Below, piece after piece: positions 1 through 8,911 of a stretch of 39,849 nucleotides of DNA (the stretch's first letter is position 1; every line of letters starts with the position of its first letter). Origin of the DNA: Thermoprotei archaeon. Its GTDB lineage: Archaea > Thermoproteota > Thermoprotei > Thermofilales > B15-G2. The DNA lies in assembly GCA_003649445.1 (NCBI GenBank), contig QMRV01000018.1:1-39849 (forward strand), in the 5' to 3' direction. The notes below the pieces were generated by a model. The model was not told the DNA's origin, did no database searches, and worked only from the letters and a program-made list of their open reading frames with translations. Made by a program: the position numbers and the translations under genes.

Positions 1-150
1 AGGTCTACTCTGTATGTATTTTTAGACAAAGAAGAATACTTTGAGCCGCTGACCGCTAAGATTAAAGACTACTGTCTTGAAGTAGTTTACAGGAAAATTA
101 CTCTCGAAGACGTATTTATTAAAGAAGTGGGGAGGAAAATTGTTGGCTAG
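1..150 (+). CDS. ABC transporter ATP-binding protein, C-terminal end (partial)
   Basis: Frame 1 is open from the window edge to a TAG at 148-150, giving the last 49 residues of a protein. The ending, LEDVFIKEVGRKIVG, has the 'LEDVF' pattern typical of the C-terminal domain of DrrA/NatA-type exporter ATPases, and the intact ATPase at 6197-7231 carries the same LEDVFIALTG ending. The nucleotide-binding motifs lie outside the window. The next gene, an ABC-2 permease, starts at a TTG inside the last codons (8-nt overlap), so the two form an operon. The substrate is unknown. Confidence 0.8.
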   Translation, partial: RSTLYVFLDKEEYFEPLTAKIKDYCLEVVYRKITLEDVFIKEVGRKIVG

Positions 151-911
151 AGTTCTTACTCTAGTTTATAAAGAGCTTTGTGCCGCGTTTTCGGAGAAGT
201 CTAGGTTTTTTATAAGAATACTTATAGATGTACTTTACATAGTTATTGGAGGAGTAGCGCTTCAGGCAATGATAGGAAACAGAGACTGGAGTAAACTATA
301 TTGAGTACTTGGTTCTCGGTATGATTTTTCACAGAATATTTGCCGATACTATGTCGGAGACTTCTATTTCATTGTTCTCTGATCAGAGAAGTGGTATGCT
401 TGGACTGCTTTTAGTGGCTCTTGAAGACCCCAAGTACATTATTGTGGGCAAGTTTTTGTCGTCAACTATAATTGGAATTATCGGCGGTTTAACACTTCTC
501 GCTTCTTTAGCTGTAGTAATGCCCTGTCTCTTAGCGAAAAGTAATATTTTGGCGCTAATAACTTGTATTGTATTTTCATCACTTGTATATGCTTCATTTA
601 GTATGTTACTAGCAACAATAGCAGTTACACCTGAAAGACTGAACTTAATTTTAAACATCTTTGGAAACGTTGTAGCCTTTATGAGTAATGTATTTTATCC
701 TCTTGAATACATTCCAGCAATTTTCCACCCAGTCGTCTACGCCAATCCCATGACTTACGTTGTAACTTTAGCTCGATTTTATACGCTAGGAGTAAATGAA
801 CTGCCGTGGGATTCCCTTAGTTTAATTGCTATAATATTAATATATACTTTCGTAAGCATTATCATAAGTATTAAAAGAATATACAAACTTATAGAAGAAA
901 CTAGACTATAG
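143..911 (+). pseudogene. ABC-2 type transporter permease, frameshifted
   Basis: A reading frame begins at TTG 143 (MARVLTLVYKELCAAF) and stops at TGA 302-304. A second frame, one base on, continues without a break to 911 and resumes with NYIEYLVLGMIFHRIF. Joining them by dropping one base near 285-295 (GACTGGAGTAAAC) gives a membrane protein of about 255 residues with roughly six hydrophobic segments, the usual size and layout of an ABC-2 permease. It follows the ATPase end at 1-150 and would be its membrane partner. A separate start at TTG 309 could express a 200-residue C-terminal piece lacking the first transmembrane segment. The lesion may be a real mutation or a base-call error. Confidence 0.75.
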
Positions 912-960
912 TAGACTACATTTTTGAAAAACCTTTTAGCTACTTTCGGGTTTAGAGTAG

Positions 961-969
961 TTAAATATA
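961..969 (+). promoter_or_regulatory. TATA box for the phosphodiesterase gene at 991
   Basis: TTAAATATA is centred about 26 nt before the GTG at 991, the distance expected for archaeal TATA-directed initiation at or next to the start codon. This supports leaderless transcription from GTG 991. Confidence 0.6.
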
Positions 970-990
970 CCTTGAGGCTAATAGTTATCT

Positions 991-2925
991 GTGAAGCCCA
1001 ATAAAGCTGTTATTATTGGTTTTGATGCACCTATAGCTAAACGCGTATACGAATTTGCTTTAAAAGGCGAGTTGCCTACAATTAAGAAGCTTATCGAAGA
1101 GGGAGTCTATGCAGAGAACTGCTTAGTTCCACTGCCTACTATTACCCCGCCCAACTGGACTACTATTGTTACTGGAGCGTGGATAGGTACTCACCAAGTC
1201 TCCTGCTTCAATATATGGTTCCCTGGATGGCCTCTCAACAAAACAGTCCCAGCATTCACCTCAAAGTTCTGTAGAGCAGAGTACATTTGGAATGCTTTAG
1301 AGAGAGCTGGCCTTAGAGCTATTGTCATTAACTGGCCTTCAACATGGCCTCCTACAGCCAAAAACATGGTTCAAGTGGCTGGTACAGGCCTCACAGTAAA
1401 CGAGTGGAGAATAGATCTTCCTGAAGGAACGCATGTCGCTGTAGCTTTAGCTGATGCACAAGTGTTCTGCACTGAGGACTTGCCGCTGGCAAATAAAATT
1501 GTTTTAAAGGAAGCTAGTGGATGGGCTAATCTTCCTGAAGCGAAAAAACTTCTTGAAGCAGAACTTAAGCTAGAGTACAGGAGAGCTAAATTCAAGGTAA
1601 GAGAAAAGACTTGGTACATGCTTGTAGTAGATGAAGGTGAAGGCTTCTCTAAAGTAGCTTTATGCGAGGAAAAAGACTACTCGAAGGCATTCGCAGTGCT
1701 CCGGCCCGGCGAGTGGTCCAAAACAATTTACCAGAAATTCGACACAGAGCGCGGCGTAAAAGAAGCTGCTTTCAGAGTAAAGCTCCTTGAGCTCTCGCCT
1801 GACGCGTCTAAAGTAAGACTTCTAGTTACTCCGCTCTGCTGCACAGACCCCAAGGAGATACCCGTTTACCCTGAGGATATTAAGCTACCTTACGACGTAG
1901 GATTGCCTGCTACACACGGAGTATTTGACGCACTTAACTTAGGCTTAATCGACATTGATACCTGGATAGAGTGTATTGACATGGAGCACAAGTTCTTCGC
2001 AGAAATAGCCGTCATGTTGATGAAAAAGTACAGCGACTGGGCTCTACTATGCATGCACTTCCACTGCCCTGACTGGGCTTACCACGCTTTCATAAATAAA
2101 ATAGACCCCGCTACAGCTAGCCCAGAGGAGCTCAAAGACTATCAGAGAGCTGAGCTCGAGTTCTATAAGAGCCTCGATAGAGCAGTAGCACGAATACTTG
2201 AACAAACAGATGAAAACACTTTAGTTGTCATAGTATCAGATCACGGTGCTAAAGCTACTACCGCGAAGTACTCGGTTGCAGAAATACTAGAGAAAGCAGG
2301 GCTTTTAGCCTACAAGATAGATGAAGAAGGAAACAGGGTCATAGACTGGAGCAGAACTAAAGCAGTTCCACAGAGATCATGCTATATTTTCATAAACCTC
2401 AAGGGAAGAGACCCACATGGAATAGTAGATCCCAAAGACTACGATAAAGTGAGAGACGAAGTAATTAAGGCGCTGTACGAGTACACTGACCCCGCTACAG
2501 GCCGCAAACCAATAGTCTTCGCCCTCAAGAAAGAAGACGCCAGAATAATAGGGCTCTACGGGGACACTATAGGCGACATAGTTTACGCAGTATCACCTTA
2601 CTTCGGAGGACAACATGGGCCACATCTCCCTACAGCTGAATACAGCATAGGTTCGCTCAAAGGCCTACTAATAATGAAAGGACCTGGAATAAAGAAAGGC
2701 TATGTACTAAAGAGAACAGTCTGGTTAACAGACATCGTTCCAACAATATGCTATCTCATGGAACTACCTATACCAAGAGACTGCGAAGGCGCGATAATAT
2801 ATCAGGCTCTCGAAGACCCCGACATCAAAATCAAGGAGTTAAAAGAGCTTAGAAAGAAGTGTGAAAAACTCAAGGAAGCACTAGAGAAAACAATGTACCT
2901 TACACACACCTACGAAATGCCTTAA
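991..2925 (+). CDS. Type I phosphodiesterase/nucleotide pyrophosphatase family protein (alkaline phosphatase superfamily)
   Basis: This 644-residue protein belongs to the metal-dependent phosphodiesterase/pyrophosphatase branch of the alkaline phosphatase superfamily. Recognisable sites in order are a first metal-binding Asp in IIGFDAP (D12), the likely nucleophile T52 in TPPNW followed by TTIVTG, an Asp/His pair in CPDWAYHAF near residue 355, the VSDHGA metal motif near 415, and a late His in GQHGPH. The C-terminus (WLTDIVPTICYLMELPIP) is the usual family ending. It has no signal peptide, so it probably acts in the cytoplasm. The substrate is unknown; family members cleave nucleotide, lipid-linked or sugar phosphoesters. 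The gene stands alone behind its own promoter and has a paralogue at 27536-29461. Confidence 0.85.
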   Translation: MKPNKAVIIGFDAPIAKRVYEFALKGELPTIKKLIEEGVYAENCLVPLPTITPPNWTTIVTGAWIGTHQVSCFNIWFPGWPLNKTVPAFTSKFCRAEYIWNALERAGLRAIVINWPSTWPPTAKNMVQVAGTGLTVNEWRIDLPEGTHVAVALADAQVFCTEDLPLANKIVLKEASGWANLPEAKKLLEAELKLEYRRAKFKVREKTWYMLVVDEGEGFSKVALCEEKDYSKAFAVLRPGEWSKTIYQKFDTERGVKEAAFRVKLLELSPDASKVRLLVTPLCCTDPKEIPVYPEDIKLPYDVGLPATHGVFDALNLGLIDIDTWIECIDMEHKFFAEIAVMLMKKYSDWALLCMHFHCPDWAYHAFINKIDPATASPEELKDYQRAELEFYKSLDRAVARILEQTDENTLVVIVSDHGAKATTAKYSVAEILEKAGLLAYKIDEEGNRVIDWSRTKAVPQRSCYIFINLKGRDPHGIVDPKDYDKVRDEVIKALYEYTDPATGRKPIVFALKKEDARIIGLYGDTIGDIVYAVSPYFGGQHGPHLPTAEYSIGSLKGLLIMKGPGIKKGYVLKRTVWLTDIVPTICYLMELPIPRDCEGAIIYQALEDPDIKIKELKELRKKCEKLKEALEKTMYLTHTYEMP

Positions 2926-2964
2926 CCAACTGCATCACTATTGTATAATGTTTAATATAATAAA

Positions 2965-3330
2965 TTAACCTCTAGTTTTTAACTTAGATCTAATACTTTC
3001 TAAAAATTTTTCAAGCGAAAAATCATAGAGAGGCTCTACTTTATTCTTCACATGTCTATGGTGAGGATAAGTTACTATATTTGGATGGTGAGGAGCATTA
3101 TCCCAGCCTTCTATTATTTCTCCTTTTCTGCTTATCCAGTAGTAACTATAAGCCTCTATTTTATTTTCCTTTACTATTTGACGTATATATACAGTGCTAA
3201 AATCAATTAAAACTATTTTTATCCTAATTATATGTAATTTCTCTTGACTAATTATCAGAAATTCTTCAATACTTAGAATTATATCGCTATATCTCCTTAA
3301 TAATCTCTTTAAGTGTCTTTCTAAGTTCAC
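2965..3330 (-). CDS. TumE-family (DUF6516) toxin-like protein
   Basis: The 121-residue protein carries the hallmark block of the TumE/DUF6516 family in its second half: a YSYYW stretch, then EGWDNAPHH, then a histidine-rich YPHHRH and a C-terminal helix (SLEKFLESI). Proteins of this family are classed as toxins of type II-like toxin-antitoxin pairs, though the activity of the archaeal members is not something I can state. Its start ATG at 3330 lies inside the upstream gene at 3287-3598 (44-nt overlap), so the two are translationally coupled, as is normal for toxin-antitoxin pairs. The N-terminal 40 residues are helical and basic. The family assignment is fairly firm; the toxin role is inferred from family and context. 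Confidence 0.75.
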   Translation of the reverse strand: MNLERHLKRLLRRYSDIILSIEEFLIISQEKLHIIRIKIVLIDFSTVYIRQIVKENKIEAYSYYWISRKGEIIEGWDNAPHHPNIVTYPHHRHVKNKVEPLYDFSLEKFLESIRSKLKTRG

Positions 3331-3598
3331 GTAATTCCTCCTCTATGTTCTCTTTAAGTTCTACTAATGACTTCCACTCGAACCATATCTCATGTTCTTC
3401 AAAACTATCTCCCATAGTTTTTTCAAAATGCTCGAGCTTCATTTTATGCTCTTCTTCTAACCTATATATTTTCTTTTTTATTTCGTTTAATTCTCTTTCT
3501 AAATGCTCTATCTTATTTTCAATAGAAGTAATAATTGCTGCCTTCACCACATCAGGATATTTTTTAGCTAACTGCACTAGTAAAGCTTCATTAGTCAT
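3287..3598 (-). CDS. Coiled-coil protein, possible antitoxin partner of the TumE-like protein
   Basis: The 103-residue product is highly charged. From about residue 25 to the end it is rich in E/K/L heptads (IEHLERELNEIKKKIYRLEE and ELRELRKTLKEII), predicting a long coiled coil or helical hairpin. The short N-terminal part (LLVQLAKKYPDVVKAAII) is a separate amphipathic helix. No DNA-binding fold can be seen. It is the first gene of a two-gene unit and overlaps the TumE-like gene by 44 nt; that arrangement, not similarity, is the ground for calling it a candidate antitoxin. It may instead be a structural partner or oligomerisation factor. Confidence 0.5.
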   Translation of the reverse strand: MTNEALLVQLAKKYPDVVKAAIITSIENKIEHLERELNEIKKKIYRLEEEHKMKLEHFEKTMGDSFEEHEIWFEWKSLVELKENIEEELRELRKTLKEIIKEI

Positions 3599-3683
3599 AT
3601 TTAATCAAGTATTTTTGGCAAGTTAGTTATATATAAGTCTCTTTGACTTAGATAAAACACGGCAGCTCTCTTATGACCTTAAT

Positions 3684-3932
3684 TCAATCTTTTCTAAATA
3701 AGCTTAAGATAAAGTCTACTGCTAGCAGTATTAGAGGCACTAAGAGAAATAGTAACATGAGGTTTCTTGCTTTCTTCTCTTTTTCTTCTAAATACTTTCT
3801 GTAAAGGTTTTGGTCTAATACGAATGTATGTCCACATGAAGGGCATGTAGCAATGCCATTACTCGGTACAGTTGCTAAACCAAATACGTAGTTACATGAA
3901 GGACATTTAACCCAGATAACTTCTCTTTCCAT
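3684..3932 (-). CDS. Small zinc-ribbon membrane protein
   Basis: The 82-residue protein opens with a zinc ribbon made of two CxxC knuckles (VKCPSC at about residues 9-12 and ATCPSCGH at about 30-33), a form also seen in MJ0042-type finger domains. A charged linker (YRKYLEEKEKKARN) and one C-terminal transmembrane helix (LMLLFLLVPLILLAVDFIL) follow, ending in FRKD. This predicts a membrane-anchored protein with a cytosolic metal-binding head. It has no obvious operon partner, lying 85 nt upstream of and co-oriented with the toxin pair. Function is unknown. Confidence 0.7.
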   Translation of the reverse strand: MEREVIWVKCPSCNYVFGLATVPSNGIATCPSCGHTFVLDQNLYRKYLEEKEKKARNLMLLFLLVPLILLAVDFILSLFRKD

Positions 3933-4035
3933 CTAAGTTACATAAGCCTAACTAGTATATTTGCTTAGTCCTAGTTTAATTAAAGTAGACTCCTTGTTCG
4001 TAAATTCTTTAAGTGTAATTATATATATCTGCTGA

Positions 4036-4943
4036 ATGATTAAGAGAGAGAGCCATTATTTTAGCTGTGGTAATTATTATAGGTGTTATTGCTGCCTATA
4101 TTTTGTATGAAGAGAAAATTTGGTTCTAGTATTTCAGCTGGTGTACGCGATATTTATGTAAACATTAATAGGTGGCTCGATAAGAGGCTTGAGGGGTGGA
4201 AGCCTGAGAAATTTAAGCCTATGATGTTTAATGGACATCGTATTCTTGCGTCTGAAAGAACTATACTTGCTGTCCCAATGGATGTTAAACTGAAGTTCCT
4301 TGATATACTTCTCGAACTCAATGTAGATTCTATCTCTTTTAATATCTACCCTGAAGTCTGCAATATTTCTTACAGTGAATATGATGAGCTCAAGTACATT
4401 CAATAAAACTGAGTTTTCAAGAATACCTGAATATGGAGCTTAAGTATACGAAGATTTTTATTGAGTGCTATAGGCAAGACTACTATTGTATTGTTGTTAA
4501 GCTGTCTACTATGATGAAGCGTATAGGCGCCAACTATAGTCTTAGCGAGTGGCTTAGCCGATAAAGTCGGCCCTCTACTCGACTACGTTAGGGAGCATGA
4601 AAAAGAAGCATGGATATAGGAAACATTGTGGCTTACACAGAAAGATCCTCGGACCGAGAGAACCTTACATATGGTTTAGGGACTGTTATTGGCAAGATGT
4701 ATGCACTAAGTGGATTAGAGTTACGGCTTACTTGGCTCAAAAACATGGAGCTAAAACGATTTTACCTTTCTTTACTGAGCAATTTGTTTACTATAATAAG
4801 TGTTACGGTAAATGTATCGAAGACTAGGCAAAAGAAATTCTGGAAGCTGTTAGGCAGGAAAGCGCACTGTGTTGTTCTACGCATATAAGAAAATTATAGG
4901 AGAAGTTAAAGGTCGACCTGGATTAGTGTTAAAAGCAGATTGA
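4036..4943 (+). pseudogene. Wrecked secreted TIM-barrel/glycosidase-like gene
   Basis: Several frames here look like slices of one protein. ATG 4036 followed by a contracted AG repeat (five units; six would restore MIKRERAIILAVVIIIGVIA) gives an N-terminal membrane or signal segment. A frame change near 4120 leads into SISAGVRDIYVNINRWLDKR up to FLDILLELNVDSISFNIYPE, stopping at 4406. Further pieces are GLADKVGPLLDYVREHEKEAW (near 4545-4608, different frame), YLAQKHGAKTILPFFTEQF (to about 4790), and AKEILEAVRQESA then VLFYAYKKIIGEVKGRP, with TGA at 4941-4943. At least five lesions are needed. The barrel-like strands suggest a sugar-active or similar TIM-barrel protein, but the family cannot be named. 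A TATA-like stretch (ATTATATATAT, 4018-4028) precedes it. Confidence 0.6.
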
Positions 4944-4957
4944 ACAGTTAGTATTTT

Positions 4958-6031
4958 GTGAATCCAGCTAAGTACAGAGATAATTTCTTGCGCGCTGTTG
5001 AATTCCGGTACCCAGACTGGATCCCTTGCAGTGTTGATATTGCTCCGCCTGTGTGGAAGAAGTACAGGGAGAGACTTGAAGAAGTAGTGTTGAAGTATAA
5101 GAGTATTTTTCCTTGGTTTAAGAAGGGTTCTGTTAACTATGATTGGGTTGGTCACAGAGTTAAAGGCACTATTTTCGTAGATGACTGGGGCTGTGTCTGG
5201 GCTTTTAGTGAAGATGGTCTTCAAGGCCAAGTAGTTAAACACCCTCTTAGCGACTGGAGTAAATTAAAGGAGCTTAAAGTTCCTGACCCAGATAAAGGCG
5301 TGTGCATAGAAGGAGGGCCCACGATTCCATGGGAAGAAATTGGAGAAAATGTTGAGAAGACTAGAAGGGAGGGAGGACTTGTAGTTATAGGGCTTTCTCA
5401 CGGATTCTTTTTCCAGCTGCTCTACTACTTGAGAGGGTTCACTAACTTAATGAAAGACTTTGTAACTAAGCCTCCTCAGCTCTATGAGTTAATTAAGTTA
5501 GTTGAAGAATACTACATGGAGCTTGTTAAGCGAGCTGTTAAGCTTAAACCCGATATTATTACTTTTGGAGACGACTTGGGTTGTCAAGACAGAATGCCTA
5601 TTAGCCCTAAGACTTTTCGCGAATTCATTTACCCTACTTACAGAAAGCTATTTACCTATATACGTTCTCACGGAATACATGTCAGGCTTCACAGCGACGG
5701 TCATGTAGTAGAAGTATTAGATCAATTAGTAGAGACTGGCCTAAGTATAATTAATATACAAGATAGAGTTAATGGAATAAACAACATTAAGAGAATATGC
5801 AAGGGTAGAGTCTGCATAGACTTAGATATTGACCGCCAGTATCTTTTGCCGCGAGGAACTCTTTCTGAAATAAGAGAGCATATTAGGAACGCTATTATTG
5901 AGCTAGGGTCTAGAAGAGGAGGACTTATGTTTACTGCCGGAGTATATCAAGATGTTCCTTTAGAAAATATAGATGCCTTATGCAGAGCTCTAGAAGAGCT
6001 TAGAACTTTGCATAAGACCCTTCCTTACTAG
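4958..6031 (+). CDS. Uroporphyrinogen decarboxylase (URO-D) family protein
   Basis: The 357-residue product has the overall pattern of the URO-D superfamily, closest to the corrinoid/methyltransferase-type members rather than true HemE. Visible features are an N-terminal NFLRAVEFRYPDWIPC stretch, a central FGDDLGCQDRMPISPKTFREFI block, the HVRLHSDGHV motif near residue 245 (a conserved active-site or metal-binding region), and a C-terminal GLMFTAGVYQDVPLENIDAL that matches the usual 'eg' helix before the end. The HxCxxC zinc motif of MtaA-type methyltransferases is absent, so the reaction is uncertain. It starts at GTG 4958, directly after the degraded gene at 4036-4943, and no other porphyrin gene is nearby. 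Confidence 0.75.
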   Translation: MNPAKYRDNFLRAVEFRYPDWIPCSVDIAPPVWKKYRERLEEVVLKYKSIFPWFKKGSVNYDWVGHRVKGTIFVDDWGCVWAFSEDGLQGQVVKHPLSDWSKLKELKVPDPDKGVCIEGGPTIPWEEIGENVEKTRREGGLVVIGLSHGFFFQLLYYLRGFTNLMKDFVTKPPQLYELIKLVEEYYMELVKRAVKLKPDIITFGDDLGCQDRMPISPKTFREFIYPTYRKLFTYIRSHGIHVRLHSDGHVVEVLDQLVETGLSIINIQDRVNGINNIKRICKGRVCIDLDIDRQYLLPRGTLSEIREHIRNAIIELGSRRGGLMFTAGVYQDVPLENIDALCRALEELRTLHKTLPY

Positions 6032-6162
6032 AAAAATTGTGTATATTATGAATTTTAATTAAAATGCTTTATATATAATTTGATATATTTGATTTATTTC
6101 TTGGAGAATTAACGAAGTTTACGCGCGCCTACTTTAGTCTACGTTTCCCTACTCCTAGACAG

Positions 6163-6171
6163 AGTTAAATT
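6163..6171 (+). promoter_or_regulatory. TATA box for the ABC exporter operon at 6197
   Basis: AGTTAAATT is centred about 28 nt before ATG 6197, which fits near-leaderless initiation. A second AT-rich box at 6066-6076 (TTTATATATAA) could give a longer leader. Confidence 0.45.
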
Positions 6172-6196
6172 CTGGCGAACTAGGGTCTATGCAGAT

Positions 6197-7231
6197 ATGC
6201 GGAAAGAAGCTGTTGTTGCAGATAATTTGACTAAGGTGTTTATAACGAAGGAAAGGAAAGGGCTGTTTAAGAGGAGTTCTAAAAAGAAGATAGTAGCTGT
6301 AGATCACGTCTCATTTGAAGTGCGTAGAGGAGAAATTTTCGGGCTTCTCGGACCTAATGGTGCTGGCAAAACTACTACTATTAAGATTTTATCTACGCTT
6401 CTTCTACCCGATGAAGGTGAAGCCTGGGTTAATGGCTACCATGTCGTAAAGGAGGCTGATAGAGTTAGAGCAACTATAGGTGTTAGTCTTTATAGTGATA
6501 GAGGTTTTTACTGGAAGCTTACAGGTAGAGAAAACTTAAGGTATTTTGCATACCTTCATCATATTCCTCCGCGGGAAGCCGAGAGGAAAATTAATGAGCT
6601 TTTAGAGCTAGTTGGACTAAAGGAGCATGCCGACAAGCTTGTCGAAGAATACAGTACTGGAATGAAGTCTAAGCTTAATTTCGCTAGAGCTCTCTTAAAT
6701 GACCCTGAGACACTGTTTCTTGACGAGCCTACAATAGGCCTTGATCCTGCGTCGGCTAGGACTATACGTGAAGTAATTAAGAGGCTTAGCCGCGAGGACA
6801 AGACAATATTTCTTACTACACACAACATGGAGGAAGCCGATTTTCTGTGCGACCGTATAGCTATCATAAATAGAGGTAAGATAGTTGCTATAGGTACTCC
6901 TCGCGAGCTCAAAGAGAAGATTAGAGACAAGAATATTGTGGAAATAGAGGCTGTTAACTTAACTGACAGTGTTGTAGAGGAAATTAAGGGACTTGAAGGC
7001 GTAGAGTATGTTTCAGTGACTTTAAGTGATCCAGCTAGCTTTAAGGGAACTATGCGTGTTACTTTCAACGGGACTTTTGACGAGTGCCTGCCAGATCTAC
7101 TTAAAGTTCTCGTGGAGTCTAATGTGAGGCTTCTTTACGTGAAGCCTAGTGAGCCTAGTCTTGAAGACGTGTTTATTGCTTTAACGGGGGTGAGTTTCTA
7201 TGAGGAACATACTAAGGGCTCTGAGAAATAA
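6197..7231 (+). CDS. ABC exporter ATP-binding protein
   Basis: This 344-residue DrrA/NatA-type ATPase has Walker A GPNGAGKTT (near residue 52), the Q-loop region, an ABC signature in the variant form YSTGMKSKL (canonical LSGGQ; variants of this kind are common in this subfamily), Walker B LFLDEPTIGLD and the switch histidine in TTHNMEEAD. A C-terminal domain of about 110 residues ends in LEDVFIALTG. It is the first gene of a three-gene unit: the first permease starts inside it (32-nt overlap) and the second overlaps the first. The complex should export something across the membrane; the cargo cannot be read from sequence. It is related to the truncated ATPase at 1-150. Confidence 0.9.
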   Translation: MRKEAVVADNLTKVFITKERKGLFKRSSKKKIVAVDHVSFEVRRGEIFGLLGPNGAGKTTTIKILSTLLLPDEGEAWVNGYHVVKEADRVRATIGVSLYSDRGFYWKLTGRENLRYFAYLHHIPPREAERKINELLELVGLKEHADKLVEEYSTGMKSKLNFARALLNDPETLFLDEPTIGLDPASARTIREVIKRLSREDKTIFLTTHNMEEADFLCDRIAIINRGKIVAIGTPRELKEKIRDKNIVEIEAVNLTDSVVEEIKGLEGVEYVSVTLSDPASFKGTMRVTFNGTFDECLPDLLKVLVESNVRLLYVKPSEPSLEDVFIALTGVSFYEEHTKGSEK

Positions 7232-8045
7232 CCTGTTAGTAGTCTACGCAGTCTACGTCAAGGAAATGAAGATCTGGCTGCGCTATCCCTCGTGGATCTT
7301 CGTCTTCATTACGCTTCCTTATACGCTTACGGGGCTGTTTTATGGCGTAGGCTATGCTATTGCGGGAGGGAAAGCTTTCGATAATTTTGCACAGAATACT
7401 GGAGTAAGAGATCCTCTCTTATACTACTTACTTGGCTCAATGATTCTTCTAGTAGCAATGATCATCATGGAAGACATGGGCGCTAGCATAAGATCTGAGC
7501 AAATGAGAGGTACTTTTGAGCTACATTATCTTTCGCCAGCAAATAAGCTTTTGTTGTGGACTTCTTACGTTCTTCCACATGGAACTATCTCATTCATAGT
7601 AATGGCGATTGCCCTTACTCCGCCGCTGCTCTGGGAGGCTAAGTCGCTGGACATCCTGTCTGCACTGTGGACAATAGTACTACTACTTATAGGAATGCTT
7701 CCTCTCTACGGTATAGGCTTGATAACTGCTTCACTTACAATAAGGTTCAAAGAACCATGGTCTATTGTAAACATAATTAAAGCTTTTATTTCCGTGTGCT
7801 CAGGTTTTCTGTACCCGCTGACTATTCTTCCTGAGTGGCTTCAAGTTGTTTCAAAAACTATTCCTACGTCATATCTCATAGATCTACTTCGCGATGTTCT
7901 ATTGTTTAATAAGAAGATCATGCTAGAGGACTTTCGTTTATCAGCATTAATTCTGACAAGCCTCTTTTATCTTGCTTTAGGCTTTGGAGTTTACTTGAGG
8001 TGGGAAAACTATGCCCGTAAGACAGGAGATCTCTCTAAGTACTAA
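7200..8045 (+). CDS. ABC-2 type exporter permease, first subunit
   Basis: The 281-residue membrane protein has a short cytosolic N-terminus, a first helix pair around residues 30-50, and about six transmembrane segments in all. It contains the ABC-2 pattern of a charged loop (MEDMGASIRSEQMRGTFE) after the second segment and the FLYPLTILPEWLQ motif before the last ones. ATG 7200 lies 32 nt inside the ATPase gene, so translation is coupled. It pairs with the permease at 8011-8850, with which it shares layout, suggesting a heterodimeric transmembrane channel. Confidence 0.85.
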   Translation: MRNILRALRNNLLVVYAVYVKEMKIWLRYPSWIFVFITLPYTLTGLFYGVGYAIAGGKAFDNFAQNTGVRDPLLYYLLGSMILLVAMIIMEDMGASIRSEQMRGTFELHYLSPANKLLLWTSYVLPHGTISFIVMAIALTPPLLWEAKSLDILSALWTIVLLLIGMLPLYGIGLITASLTIRFKEPWSIVNIIKAFISVCSGFLYPLTILPEWLQVVSKTIPTSYLIDLLRDVLLFNKKIMLEDFRLSALILTSLFYLALGFGVYLRWENYARKTGDLSKY

Positions 8046-8850
8046 AATTAAAGAAATCGCTTTAGAGCTCTACGCAGCTGCCTATAACGGTATTAGAACC
8101 TACTTTAGATACCCCATGTGGATAATATCCGATTTAATTACGTCTCCTCTCTGGCTACTCCTATTCATTATACCAATGCTACTCTTTCTGCCTCCCGAGA
8201 AGTGGAGTGATCCTACTACGTATCAGTATTTTTACTGGGGCATGATATTCTTAGATGTAATAAGTATGGCTTTGTGGAGCTTTGGAAGCGCTATTAGATG
8301 GGAGCAGCAGGCAGGAACTCTCGAATACCTTTACTTAACTAACGCCAGTAGACTAGTCTTGTTCGCTACAAGAATGTGCTCTAGGCTAATTAGCTTCACT
8401 ATGAGTGCCCTTTACTTAGCGCTACTAATGACAGTAATGTTCGGCGCCCAGATAAAAGTAGCAGACCCCCTCCTACTCCTACTCTCTCTGTTTTTATCAC
8501 TATTCACTGCCCTAGGCTTCGGGGCAATCTACGCGGCGCTTGTACTTAAGCTAAAGCAAGTAGGTCCTCTCAACAATATACTGCAATACGTTTTAATTGG
8601 AGTAAGCGGAATATTTTTTCCAGTAGACCGACTTCCTTTAGAGCTGAAAGTTCTAGCATACTTATCGCCTTTCACTTACTGCGTAGACTTAGTGCGGGCC
8701 GCCGCAATGAAAACTACTACAATTATGCCTCTGTGGCACGAATTAGCTTTAATAGTTCTCTTAGCTGTTTTAATGAACTTTATTGGAATGAAAATACTCG
8801 GCTATATCGAAGCCACTGTAAAGAAAACAGGAAAGCTCGGAGTATACTGA
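8011..8850 (+). CDS. ABC-2 type exporter permease, second subunit
   Basis: The 279-residue permease begins at ATG 8011, overlapping the previous permease by 35 nt. It shows the same six-segment plan, with a charged loop (FGSAIRWEQQAGTLEYLYL) matching the RSEQMRGTFE loop of its partner and the conserved GIFFPVDRLPLELK stretch before the final helices. The gene ends with TGA at 8848-8850, which shows TGA is used as a normal stop in this genome. It is followed by a convergent relic. Confidence 0.85.
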   Translation: MPVRQEISLSTKIKEIALELYAAAYNGIRTYFRYPMWIISDLITSPLWLLLFIIPMLLFLPPEKWSDPTTYQYFYWGMIFLDVISMALWSFGSAIRWEQQAGTLEYLYLTNASRLVLFATRMCSRLISFTMSALYLALLMTVMFGAQIKVADPLLLLLSLFLSLFTALGFGAIYAALVLKLKQVGPLNNILQYVLIGVSGIFFPVDRLPLELKVLAYLSPFTYCVDLVRAAAMKTTTIMPLWHELALIVLLAVLMNFIGMKILGYIEATVKKTGKLGVY

Positions 8851-8911
8851 AGTGTAAAACCGTCTTTCTTTTTAAGTTATCGAAATAAAGAGCCTTAGGC
8901 AAGTATTTAGG

